From contig NW_022985074.1 of assembly GCF_010015585.1 (NCBI RefSeq), forward strand, positions 930,026 through 994,025: a stretch of DNA of 64,000 nt, in the 5' to 3' direction. The position numbers and the translations under genes are program-made. Below, one piece after another: positions 36,860 to 46,507 of this stretch. Within the stretch, counting starts at the first letter, position 1, and every line of letters starts with the position of its first letter. The notes beneath the pieces were generated by a model that worked only from the letters and a program-made list of their open reading frames with translations, did not search any database and was not told the DNA's origin. The stretch comes from Eremomyces bilateralis CBS 781.70. Lineage: Eukaryota > Ascomycota > Dothideomycetes > Eremomycetales > Eremomycetaceae.

Positions 36860-37422
36860 TTCGAGCTTCGTTTTAATTGGAAATGGATAGAAGGACTCGG
36901 AGCGTGCGTCGCGTAATATCAATGTGAATGAATGGAAATGTTCCTTCCTCAAAGACACAAGTATGAGGATGTCCAGAGGTTGGCGGAGGAAACAGTTGAA
37001 CAGTTGAAGCTCAGTTCCGAAAGAATGTTTAGCGCGAGCTGGAGCAAGAATGCGCAAGGTGTCAATAAGCGCGCGGAACACCCACCAATCATTTGGCTCT
37101 AAACATGGAGCAAGCGGCAGGTCTCACAATTCATCGATTTGAGGAACGATTCCAAATTTTTTGTTCAGATAGGAGTCACCAGTAGAAGACCATCACCAGC
37201 ATTTGAATCCTGTTCTTAGATCAATCTCCCGCTCAAACTAAAATCGTCCCGATTTCTATACCATCAACCCATCTTCAGAGTATCTCGTTTCGTCACTCTA
37301 GTAGAGGTCTAGCTCATCCATCTTTAACAGCTCCAAGGGCTACCCATTGGACAATTAGCCATTTCGAACATTGGACGGCGTGAATATCCACCCGTACTTT
37401 ACCGTCCAATCCCTCAGAAAAA
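36860..37422. other. Intergenic region between divergent RNPS1-like and ASL genes
   Basis: About 560 bp, presumed promoters of two divergent genes. No other feature recognised. Confidence 0.5.
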
Positions 37423-38970
37423 ATGGCAGAGCAGAAGGCTCCAGATGCATCGACTCGGCTATGGGGAGGTCGTTTCACCGGCAAGTTTCAAAAATCCACA
37501 GAGGGACTTCTCTGACGGATGTAGGCCAATTGGACCCGCTCATGATTGCATACAATGAATCAATTTGGTTTGATCGTGCATTCTGGGCTCAAGATATCAA
37601 TGGATCCATCGCTTTTGCAAGAGCGAATGTTGCAACAGGAATCCTGACCCAATCCGAATTTGCAACCATTGAGAAAGGGTTCAATGCAATCCGAAAAGAG
37701 TGGGAGTCCGATAAATTCGAAATCAAGCCCGGTGTTGATGAGGACATTCACACCGCCAATGAAAGAAGGTTGGGCGAAATCATCGGCAAAGACATTGCGG
37801 GAAAATTGCATACTGGACGAAGCCGCAATGATCAAGTCGCCACCGATCTTCGATTGTGGTTGAGAGATCAACTTCGTGAAATTGAGGCATGTTTAGTTGA
37901 CTTCCTCAATGTCATTGCGGAGCGTTCCGAGAAGGAAATGGATCTGATCCTTCCCGGTTATACTCATTTGCAACGAGGACAACCGGTTCGATGGAGCCAC
38001 TGGCTTATGAGCTATGGCTCTTTCTTCTCGACTGATCTGGAACGGTTACGAGAAGTGCTGAAGCGGGTCAATCGATCTCCTCTTGGATGTGGAGCTCTTG
38101 CTGGAAATGCGTTCAACATCGACCGGGACGCCATGGCCAAAGAACTTGGATTTGACGAGTTGATGCCAAATTCCATGGCTGCTGTGGCTGATCGGGACTT
38201 CATCATCGAGGCTATGCAATGGGGCTCGATGTTAATGCTTCATATTTCGAGATGGAGTGAGGATTTGATCAACTACAGCACAGCGGAATTTGGGTTTGTT
38301 CGACTCGCCGATGCATATACCACGGGCAGCTCCTTGATGCCTCAGAAGAAGAACAGTGAGTTAATGGCAAGAACTCCTAGGACAAGGCTAAACCATTTAG
38401 GTGACTCACTCGAGCTTCTACGAGGCAAATGTGGCCGGTGTTTCGGCCAAATGGCTGGTCTGATGATGACGGTAAAAGGTATCCCATCGACGTACAACAA
38501 GGATCTTCAGGAGAGCGTGGAACCGATGATTGAACATGTCAAGACTGTCAAAGATAGCACATTGATTGCTACTCGAGTCCTTGCTACCCTTACCACTTTC
38601 CCCGATAAAATGCTTGCTGCATTAACTCCGGACATGTTGGCAACGGACCTTGCCGAATATCTTGTCCGCAAAGGTCAGTTGATCATCATCTAATCCAAAT
38701 CCTCTGTAACTGACATCGTTAGGCGTTCCCTTCCGAGAAACACATCATATTTCCGGAAGAGTCGTTGCTCTTGCCGAGGACATGTCGATTCGGATGGACA
38801 AGTTGAGTTTGGAACAATTGCAATCGGTCGATCAACGGTTTGGAAAGGATGTGCTCGAAGTGTTTAATTACGAAAAGGCCGTTGAGTTGAAGTCCGCTAT
38901 AGGTGGAACTAGCCGATCTGCGGTACTGGAGCAGATTAGAGTGCTGCAGAGCAAGGTGCAAGGAAACTAA
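37423..38970 (+). CDS. Argininosuccinate lyase, with a GC-AG first intron
   Basis: Last enzyme of arginine biosynthesis: cleaves argininosuccinate to arginine and fumarate; homotetramer. Exons 37423-37480, 37525-38355, 38401-38673 and 38723-38970 give 469 aa, the usual fungal length. Intron 1 (44 nt) begins GCAAGT and ends GATGTAG; only this GC donor yields the conserved [14 protein letters not shown]. Intron 2 (45 nt, GTGAGT...TTTAG) is a multiple of three with no stop, so a naive open frame retains it; removing it restores the signature [18 protein letters not shown]. Other motifs: [27 protein letters not shown] (active-site histidine region) and [20 protein letters not shown]. Cytosolic in fungi. 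Named ARG4 in yeast; naming in this lineage varies. Confidence 0.95.
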
Positions 38971-41366
38971 CGTCGAAGTTGGTTGAACATCATGTTTGCC
39001 TCTACCGTCTCCAAGATGAATGACAAGAAAAGGGATAGAGATCTGGCAAAAGAATTGGGAAATTCGCATTCGGATCTCCGTCTTCAGTGGTCTTAAAAGG
39101 TGTTGTATTCAGGGATGCTTTTCAATGCCTGTCGAGTAGAAGATATATGTATAAGTTCAATCTAAGTTCTTCGCTCTCTTCTCAAGACAAACACTCATCA
39201 CTCACCCATATTTACCCTTGGAGGTTTCGGTCAACCCAATCAAGGGACGATACACGTACTCAGACCCCAAGGATTGAACCGTGAGGCTTGCTATGCACAA
39301 AGCGAAACGAAACGATTTCAAGGATAGAGAGAACCCACAACGATTCTCCTCAAACAGTCATGAAACCGAGAACGGAACGAATAACAACTAGCTGAAACTG
39401 GTCCATGTCACCATAGAAGAGCTTGGCATTGTTGAGCTATCCGTTGCCGGGCTTCCAAAGATGGCGAGATGTTGTTCATGCATAGAATCGCCCTCCTGAA
39501 GATTTGACCTAGAATCCCAGTAGAAGATAGCCCGAGGGCGTCCGTCAAGCAGTCGCGGCATCAATATCGACTAGTCCAGATAGCTCGTTTATTAGAGAGT
39601 CGAATGCGAAAATCCCATGCTCATGAAGAGAGGGGGATAGTCAATGTTCCCGATCAGGATGCGTCCGGTCCATGCTCTTATATGTCCAACAGCCAAAGGT
39701 GGAACCCCCAAGTCCTCGGGAAGAACGTCCGATCCGTACAACCGGAGGCCAGTTATACGCTTCGTCCTGGATTCTGTGAATGCTTCCTCACCTTGACAGC
39801 ATCGGATTGTCATCGCCCGTCCGTTGTTGCTGTGTCCGGGATTGAGCCATTACTCAGGAGAGAGCAGCTGGACAGGTTCAAATTCTGGCCCCTCTTGCGT
39901 CCCTCTTCGCAGTGAATCATCGTCAGCCCTTCGTGGCAACCACTTCTGCAATGCTCTTCTGGTCATACTACATTTCTCTGACGTAGCGTCAGGCTTCTAT
40001 ATCCATTCTCTCAACATATATCTCGCCGGACATTTTCAACTAAAGCATTGTACCCCTATGACACCACTGTTGCCTTTGGACAGGCCAGAAAAATCGGCCA
40101 AGTCCGCGCTAATTCAGGAGAACATTTTCATAGTGTCCAAGTACAACACGACCTGTGGTATGTCCCGTTGCGTTGTCTTAGAATATGCACTGTGATAACT
40201 GTTCGATGAGGCACTGACATCATGCAGTTGAAAACACCACCACCCAAGAGGAACGTATCCAGTAGCCATGGCTTAGTTCCCTATGGACTCTAGGAAAGCT
40301 GACCATTCGCTGGATGCCAGCTCTTCCGTATATTACCCCCGAGTTTGTTACCTTGGCAACATTCCAGCATTGTGCACCGCTGGGCAAGCTAAGAGAGACG
40401 GTGACGGTCATTCGGTGCTGTGGGACTCTTGAAATGTGCAAGTCGTGGAGTTGATTCCAGCTGTCATCAATCGACCCCCCATAAGTGTAATATTTGGGAA
40501 AGCGGGATTCAGCTGTCTCAGTCAAAGCCGGCTGCGAAAGTATAGTTCTTCGTCATCTCGGAGATTTGTTGCGACGTAGTGGTTGGTACCATGAAGAACA
40601 AAAATGAGAAAGAAAATTTCCATTGAAATGAAACCTTGCGTGAGAGATGCTTCCGCGATAATCTCTGGATCTGAAATTGAATATTATACACTTCGAGAAT
40701 CGCGCAGTTACAGTCCTGATCTCGGGCGACGGCGAAACTGCTGCGTGAAGAAGAGACTAAAAATTGAACAGACATCAGTTGCTGCATCAACCATGTTCAC
40801 TCGCGAGACCTATTTGGAATGCTCACGAGAACTTCCTTTCGGCCTTTGAACACCCTAGAGCGCCGACCCCCGAAGGAATGCCCCAGTGGCTATAACGAAG
40901 TGATCTTTAAAGAATGTATGCCTCGACCCGCACAGTAGCTTTGCTCCCTCAAGGCAGCCCCTCGATTCTTCCGTCCGTTGAGTTTGAAGATTGTGTGTTC
41001 GTTTTAATTTGATAGATCTTTAGGCGATAGTGACGATGTAAAGCATTAGAGCCTGGTTGCGCGCAAAGCACCCCGACGATTGTTTGATGGATTATGCCCC
41101 CCAGGAGAAGAGCTATTCTTCCGAGTGTGGTCGTACCGGACGCCTTTTGGTATCAGATCATGTTCAAGATTGAAAAGCACGACTCCATCGTTCGGGATTT
41201 CAATCAGCGTCGATTAGAGGATGATCCTGGACGATACCGGGTACTCCGCGATCATGGTTTAAAACGACCATGTTTGAGCCATCATCGTGCCCTATTTTGA
41301 GACGATTTGCGAGGAGCGAGCAGATCATCTTTGATAGGCTTTCAGAACCCAGTCTGGTCTTAGCCG
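38971..41366. other. Long intergenic region
   Basis: About 2.4 kb between ASL and the minus-strand membrane protein gene. Several short frames are present but none has domain or splice support, and no transposon ends were recognised. Confidence 0.5.
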
Positions 41367-42038
41367 CTACAATGATCGCAAGTCGTGGGCCTCCCATGCA
41401 CCGGTTTTGTCAGCCACCAACAGGATGAGAGTATTCGCATCGATCTTCGGTTTAGACCTCGCACTTTGAATCATTGCGGAATAGTCCAGGTCCCAGTCCT
41501 TCCCTTGCATCAAATAACCAGTCTTTTCCCTCAAATACTGGTCAGATGTGTATGGGAGTACACGCGTCTTGAAGAAAGGGCTCTTGTCATAGCCATCGCC
41601 GAGGTCCTTGGCTCCCCAATTCCGAGATTTTCGAACAACAACCTCAAGCTCTTTGAACCCCGAAACCAGACGCCATGAGGCTGGATTATCCCATTGTCCA
41701 TGTTCACGCTCAAGGAAGAACGTATAAGGCCATCGCCAGATGTATTGCACGAGGAGCGAGTCAATCAGAAGCGATATAGCTCTCCAGAAAATAACCAACA
41801 TGAACGAGGAATCGGATTCGGTGGGCCATCCGCGTCCAAGGAAAATGGGCTGATAGAAAGGAAAAATATAGACAACACGCGCTATGAGCAAGGAAAGGAC
41901 TGCCGTATTGAGCAGAAGTGCCGCGCCAAAAATCAACTTCTTTTGAGGCACCGGGTGATGGTCGACGTGTAGCAGGTAGACTAGGCTCTTGTCTAATCTA
42001 TTCAGGATCGCATCTAGCTTGGATATTTCGCCCTCCAT
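41367..42038 (-). CDS. Fungal membrane protein of unknown function
   Basis: Single-exon gene of 223 aa starting MEGEISKLDAILNRLDKSL. Two clear hydrophobic segments (LIFGAALLLNTAVLSLLIARVV at about residues 34-56 and FMLVIFWRAISLLIDSLLV at about 80-100) suggest a double-pass membrane protein. The soluble C-terminal half has a pattern seen in conserved fungal hypothetical proteins: WPYTFFLEREHGQWDNPASWR, REKTGYLMQGKDWDLDYSAM and a final VADKTGAWEAHDLR. I cannot name the family or function. No signal peptide seen. Confidence 0.7.
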   Translation of the reverse strand: MEGEISKLDAILNRLDKSLVYLLHVDHHPVPQKKLIFGAALLLNTAVLSLLIARVVYIFPFYQPIFLGRGWPTESDSSFMLVIFWRAISLLIDSLLVQYIWRWPYTFFLEREHGQWDNPASWRLVSGFKELEVVVRKSRNWGAKDLGDGYDKSPFFKTRVLPYTSDQYLREKTGYLMQGKDWDLDYSAMIQSARSKPKIDANTLILLVADKTGAWEAHDLRSL

Positions 42039-42487
42039 ATTCTTCGGACGGCGTTGGGGGGATATCTGGTACTTTCAATGGCAATGACAGTTTCTGAATC
42101 ATGTACATCAGTCCAAAGCTGTGGAAAGGTCATTTGTTATGGTTTCGTATGAACTGTGTCAAGATGAAGAAAATTGATGTCCTAATTAGTTGTCTAGAAT
42201 GGTACTGTGAGAAAACAGCGGTTCCTGATGTCAGGTGATCTGTAGTACAGTTTCAACAACAACAACAACAACAACAACGACAACAACGAATGCTTCTCAC
42301 GGAACCAGATGGATGAAGGGGCAGCTTCTGTCCAATAAGTATGGGGGTATCCCAAGTGCCATTATTTATACACAGCTGAAGTGCCTAAACTCTCGGTACC
42401 TAATCCAAATGATAGAAAATATGGAGTACCTTGCCAGCCATCGGCATCATGTCGGCACGGGCCTTGGTTAGATTCCGAGTCAGGATT
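42039..42487. other. Intergenic region bordering the accessory block
   Basis: About 450 bp; contains a CAA-type microsatellite at 42253-42289. Nothing else recognised before the LTR-like repeat. Confidence 0.5.
42253..42289. repeat. CAA trinucleotide microsatellite
   Basis: About twelve units of CAA/CGA at the edge of the accessory block. Confidence 0.9.
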
Positions 42488-42671
42488 TGTCGGAAATCCA
42501 CGGCTATTACTTAGTCATTGCACCTTGTAGATTACATAAGATTACATAAGCTTGGGTATATATACCCGTCAAGGTAAACTATCTACTTCTGACCGAATAC
42601 AAGCATCTCACTGCCTCTGAACAGGTATCCTATTGTTTCTGTGATTGATTGACACGCCAAAACGATCAACA
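42488..42671 (+). mobile_element. LTR-like repeat, family A, copy 1 (fossil)
   Basis: A 184-bp unit beginning TGTCGGAA and ending ATCAACA (TG...CA ends), matching a second copy at 48442-48624 at about 95% identity in the same orientation. Short TG...CA units of this size are typical of fungal Copia-type LTRs; family is inferred. No matching target-site duplication flanks it. It contains a perfect palindromic TATA element at 42554-42567. Confidence 0.75.
42554..42567. promoter_or_regulatory. Palindromic TATA element in LTR-like repeat
   Basis: The sequence GGGTATATATACCC is a perfect palindrome with a TATATA core, placed about 220 bp before the start codon of the glutaminase gene and conserved in the second repeat copy. 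It could act as a core promoter; direction cannot be read from sequence. Confidence 0.5.
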
Positions 42672-42776
42672 CGTTGCCTTTATGCACCACCGGCCTATTT
42701 TCAAGGCAAACCTGAAGACCGCATCCTGACATTCAGTTCCTACAAATCACTCACAGTAGAAGCGGGAGCCCGCACT

Positions 42777-44168
42777 ATGAAGTCTCCAATCCCCGACTAT
42801 CTTCGGCAGGTGGTAGAAAATGCGCGCCCAGCCGACTCCGGCGAGGTTGCCGGCTACATCGAAGTTCTGGCCAAAGCGGATGCCTCCAAAATGGCTGTGG
42901 CACTCGCGACGGTAGATGGGAAGATGTACTCGGCTGGAGACGACGAAGTGGAATTTTCTATCCAATCCATTTCCAAAGCCTTTGTTTATGCACTGGCAAT
43001 TCAAGATACGGGGTTGCCACAGGTCTTGGAAAAAGTTGGCGTTGAACCATCTGGCGATGCGTTCAACAAACTGTCGCTGCAACGCAGCACCAATCGGCCT
43101 ATGAACCCCATGATCAATGCTGGTGCTATCGCCACGCACTCGCTGATCGTGGGACCGAATGCTACGGCGGAGCAAAGAGTTGATCGTATATTAAAGGCAT
43201 TGTCCCGACTGGCAGGCCGGCAGTTGCGAGTGGACGAAGCCGTCTACGAGGCCGAGCTCAAGGACGCCAACCGCAATATGGGTCTAGGTTACATGCTCAA
43301 AGCAGCAGGTATCATAGATGGTGATCCACAGGAAGCCGTGCGCGGCTATATCCGCCAATGCTCCATCAACGTCAACGTACGCGACCTGGCCATGATGGCA
43401 TCAACCCTGTGCAATGCCGGTGTACACCCGGTCTCCGGAGAGGGGATCATCCCGCACCAGAGCGTCCGCCAAGTCCTGTCCGTCATGACCACCTGTGGCA
43501 TGTACGATGCCGCTGGGGACTGGGTCTCCAACATTGGCATACCCGCAAAGAGTGGTGTAGCTGGCGGTATCATCGGCGCCCTTCCTGGCCAAGTTGGCAT
43601 TGCTGTCTTTTCACCCAAACTGGACGAACGCGGCAACAGTGTACGAGGCGTCATCATGTGCGAGAAGCTCTCATCCGACATGGGCCTGCACATGATGGAT
43701 ATCAGTCAGGTTGCTAGAGCCACCGTGCGTACTTCGGCCATGACCATTACGGGCTGTGCCGATCAACCCCACGAATACGTACAGGAGGTGCCTATCTTTG
43801 ATCTACGCGGCGCAGTCCGTTTCGCGGGCGCAGAACGTCTTACCCGTGCTATTGTGCATGAGTTCTCCTCCTCGGATACTGAGGACCCCGGCTCGGGACG
43901 CTATACGAACGCTCGCGCGGTTATTTTATCGTTCAGAGACGCCTATTCTCTCAGCGATGTTGCCCAGCGAATCATACTTGAGAACATTCGTCGCCTACGG
44001 GCGGCAGGTAGAAATCTGGTGGTGGTCGATCCTACCAGGGTCCTCAAGCTGCATGGGGATCATGTACCCGAAGACAATGCCCTGCGTGTGGTCAGAGACC
44101 TAGCTGAGGCACGTCGCTACATTGGGGGTACGGGCTGCCGGGCTGTATCTTATAGTGATAGTTGGTGA
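42777..44168 (+). CDS. Bacterial-type glutaminase (GlsA family) with C-terminal STAS domain
   Basis: Hydrolyses glutamine to glutamate and ammonia. Intronless, 463 aa from MKSPIPDYLRQVVENARPAD; this is the only ATG start in frame. The beta-lactamase-like serine hydrolase domain (about residues 1-310) has the SxxK catalytic motif in FSIQSISKAF, NPMINAGAI, KDANRNMGLGYML, RDLAMMASTLCNAGVHPVSG and KSGVAGGIIGALPG. A STAS (sulphate transporter/anti-sigma antagonist) domain follows at about 340-445 (VPIFDLRGAVRFAGAERL...LVVVDPTRVL). This glutaminase-STAS fusion is known to me from bacteria, notably Actinobacteria. It is visibly more GC-rich than neighbours and lacks introns, consistent with horizontal transfer. 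The frame looks whole with no disruption. Its start is 105 bp beyond an LTR-like repeat. Confidence 0.88.
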   Translation: MKSPIPDYLRQVVENARPADSGEVAGYIEVLAKADASKMAVALATVDGKMYSAGDDEVEFSIQSISKAFVYALAIQDTGLPQVLEKVGVEPSGDAFNKLSLQRSTNRPMNPMINAGAIATHSLIVGPNATAEQRVDRILKALSRLAGRQLRVDEAVYEAELKDANRNMGLGYMLKAAGIIDGDPQEAVRGYIRQCSINVNVRDLAMMASTLCNAGVHPVSGEGIIPHQSVRQVLSVMTTCGMYDAAGDWVSNIGIPAKSGVAGGIIGALPGQVGIAVFSPKLDERGNSVRGVIMCEKLSSDMGLHMMDISQVARATVRTSAMTITGCADQPHEYVQEVPIFDLRGAVRFAGAERLTRAIVHEFSSSDTEDPGSGRYTNARAVILSFRDAYSLSDVAQRIILENIRRLRAAGRNLVVVDPTRVLKLHGDHVPEDNALRVVRDLAEARRYIGGTGCRAVSYSDSW

Positions 44169-44215
44169 CCTAGTTTCAATCGGCTCTACACGAGTATCCC
44201 GGCGTAGATGCAAGG

Positions 44216-44360
44216 CTTGTTGGATATCAACCATCCTCTAGTTACCTCAGCAAGCTCAGGCTATTTGTGGTCGTGCCTGAGGCGACTAACCACACTATAC
44301 CTAATCGATAAATGCAGTTCACGAACAAATAGCCTGAGGATCGGGCAGGATCCTGTCAAT
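44216..44360. repeat. Left arm of a 130-145-bp inverted repeat
   Basis: Starts CTTGTTGGATATCAACC and matches, inverted, the arm at 46366-46495; it has about 10 extra bases near its inner end. It contains an 80-bp palindrome-ended unit (44257-44336) with termini CAGGCTATTTG/CAAATAGCCTG. The shared flanks show that the arms are copies of one another, not two separate insertions. Confidence 0.8.
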
Positions 44361-44364
44361 GGTA

Positions 44365-45911
44365 CGGAAGTTCCCTTCAAAAGTTTTTGCCCACGCTAAA
44401 TACGCCACTTTCTTGGCAGTCCCACAATACCAGCCGAGGAATCCTAAGTACATCGAATCTGTCCTTCATCGCTCCTATTTTGAATCTTATCAAGTCTCTC
44501 TCACGTTACGAAATGCCTTCAAATACTGACACCGCAACACAGGCGCTCATTGTTACTCTTAAGTCACCTATTGGGGGAAAAACAACAGCTGAAATCGCTG
44601 AAAAAACGGGTCTTCCAAAGCGTACAATTAATGCTATTTATGCCCGTGCAATTGAGCGGGGATTTGACCCTAATCATCTGCCTCTGCATATTAGAGACGA
44701 ATGGCTAGAAGATGCACCCCGTCCCGGCCGGCCCAAAAAACAGACGGAGGAGCTATCGAATACCGTTCTTACCAAAGTGCGTCAGGATCGATATGGAAGG
44801 GAGAAGACTTGCGCTGATATCGCGGGCGAGCTTTGTAGAGGCGGTTGGATTGTCTCCGAGTCTACCATCTGGAGAGTGCTCAAGAAAGCCGGCTTCAACA
44901 AGACGAAGCCGACGAGGAAGCCTGGATTGACGAAGAAGATGAAAGCTGAACGGTTGAAGTTTGCGAAAGAGCACGAGCATTGGACACTGGAAGATTGGAA
45001 AAACGTTATTTGGAGTGACGAGACAGCTATCGTATTACTCCACCGGAGAGGTAGTTATCGAGTATGGAGGACGAAAGACGAAGCGCTTGCAAAGACCTGT
45101 ATCCGGGAGCGTTGGAAAGGATATACAGAATTAATGTTCTGGGCCTGCTTTACGTATGATAAGAAAGGCCCTTGCCATTGCTGGATGCCAGAAACGAAAC
45201 AGGAGAAAATCGATGCGGAAAAGGTATTAGAAGAGATGAACGACTTGCTTGAACCTATTCGTCGAGACCAGTGGGAACTTGAGACCGGTATGAGGAGGAT
45301 GGGACTCCGGAATCCCTCTAGAAAGCCAATCTGGAAATGGACGCAGAAGACAGGGAAACTAGTTCGACAGAAAGGAGAAGGAATCGACTGGTATCGATAT
45401 CAGACAAAGATATTAATTCCGAAGCTATTTCCTTTCGTAGAGGAATGTCTGAAGGATCGGCCAGACACGATTGTTCAAGAGGATAAAGCTCCGTCGCACG
45501 CCCATCATGCACAGCAACGAGTATACGATTTGTACGGAGTACAGCGACTTCTTTGGTGCGGGAATTCCCCAGATCTAAATGCTATCGAGCCATGTTGGCC
45601 ATACATGAAGAGAGCGACGACAAGAAAAGGTGCTCCAAAGAATAGGCATGAAGCCATTAAAGCCTGGGAAGCTTGCTGGGAAGGACTCCCGCAGGAGAAG
45701 GTACAGGCTTGGATTGAGCGGATTCCACGACATATTCAACAGATAATTGAGCTAGAAGGAGGAAACGAGTATAAGGAAGGGAGAGACCATACGAGAAAGG
45801 ACTGAGATAACGCGAATGGGGAGGACTTAGCCATTAGTACATGTATCCTAATTAGGAATGGTTTTATTACGGGGTCTTGGCGTGGGCAAGAACTTTTGAA
45901 GGGGTCCTCCG
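44365..45911 (+). mobile_element. Tc1/mariner DNA transposon, apparently complete
   Basis: 1547-bp element bounded by TA target duplications (44363-44364 and 45912-45913) and terminal inverted repeats of about 35 bp (left CGGAAGTTCCCTTCAAAAG, right end reads inverted CGGAGGACCCCTTCAAAAG). It carries one open transposase frame on the plus strand. It is nested between inverted repeat arms, so it landed in an older element. Confidence 0.93.
44513..45805 (+). CDS. Tc1/mariner transposase (DD34E)
   Basis: Cut-and-paste transposase of 430 aa from MPSNTDTATQALIVTLKSP; an upstream in-frame methionine at 44387 lies almost within the terminal repeat, so the inner start is preferred. The N-terminal part has paired helix-turn-helix regions (GGKTTAEIAEKTGLPKRTIN and CADIAGELCRGGWIVSESTI), separated by the AT-hook-like GRPKK linker. 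Catalytic residues: Asp in VIWSDET, Asp in VQEDKAPSHAH and Glu in NAIEPCW; 34 residues separate the last two, hence DD34E. No stops or frameshifts disrupt it, so the element may be active or recently active. Confidence 0.93.
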   Translation: MPSNTDTATQALIVTLKSPIGGKTTAEIAEKTGLPKRTINAIYARAIERGFDPNHLPLHIRDEWLEDAPRPGRPKKQTEELSNTVLTKVRQDRYGREKTCADIAGELCRGGWIVSESTIWRVLKKAGFNKTKPTRKPGLTKKMKAERLKFAKEHEHWTLEDWKNVIWSDETAIVLLHRRGSYRVWRTKDEALAKTCIRERWKGYTELMFWACFTYDKKGPCHCWMPETKQEKIDAEKVLEEMNDLLEPIRRDQWELETGMRRMGLRNPSRKPIWKWTQKTGKLVRQKGEGIDWYRYQTKILIPKLFPFVEECLKDRPDTIVQEDKAPSHAHHAQQRVYDLYGVQRLLWCGNSPDLNAIEPCWPYMKRATTRKGAPKNRHEAIKAWEACWEGLPQEKVQAWIERIPRHIQQIIELEGGNEYKEGRDHTRKD

Positions 45912-45913
45912 TA

Positions 45914-46365
45914 CACACTGACTGTTCGATATTTTCATGTGTTTTTCACGATTTTGGAAACCTCACTTTTGCATATTCTTCAATAACAACATGAAGACTT
46001 ATTATAATTGCACTTAAATCCACTGGGCTGTGCAGCAAGGTATACTTTATCTAGAATTTGAATCTTTTCTACTCCCCATGCTTGTGTCTCGCAAAAAACG
46101 CTGATATGTAAGAAGCCAGACTGCGTCAGAATCGTTAACCAACCACCGCAGTTCAAGCACCTCTGGAGACGTTGGGTTCAGTTGTACGCTGCGCCGAGAG
46201 GAGGTTCGATCTGACATCGTCCAAATTCCACTGGGTTGTCAAGAAACGATAGAGGATTCGATTGAACATGTCAATTTTACTGTGTGATAGCTCGTTGTGG
46301 AGGAAAACGAGGTTGAAGTGATTAAATTGCTCTCATACAAACGATCTTAACTCAGGCCAAAAATC
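45914..46365. other. Non-coding stretch between transposon and right inverted repeat
   Basis: About 450 bp with no coding frame of note; with the inverted arms it probably formed a roughly 0.73-kb non-autonomous element before the Tc1 insertion. Confidence 0.5.
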
Positions 46366-46495
46366 AATGACAGGATCCTCAGGCTATTTGGTAGAGAACC
46401 ATACCAATTAGGTATAGCGCGGTTCGTTGCCTCAGGCACTACCACAATGGCCTGAGCTTGCTGAGGTAACTAGAGGATGGTTGATATCCAACAAG
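46366..46495. repeat. Right arm of inverted repeat
   Basis: Inverted copy of 44216-44360, ending GATATCCAACAAG. Includes a 75-bp palindrome-ended unit at 46380-46454. It ends 12 bp before the stop codon of the minus-strand gene. Confidence 0.8.
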
Positions 46496-46507
46496 AATTC
46501 GACAACG

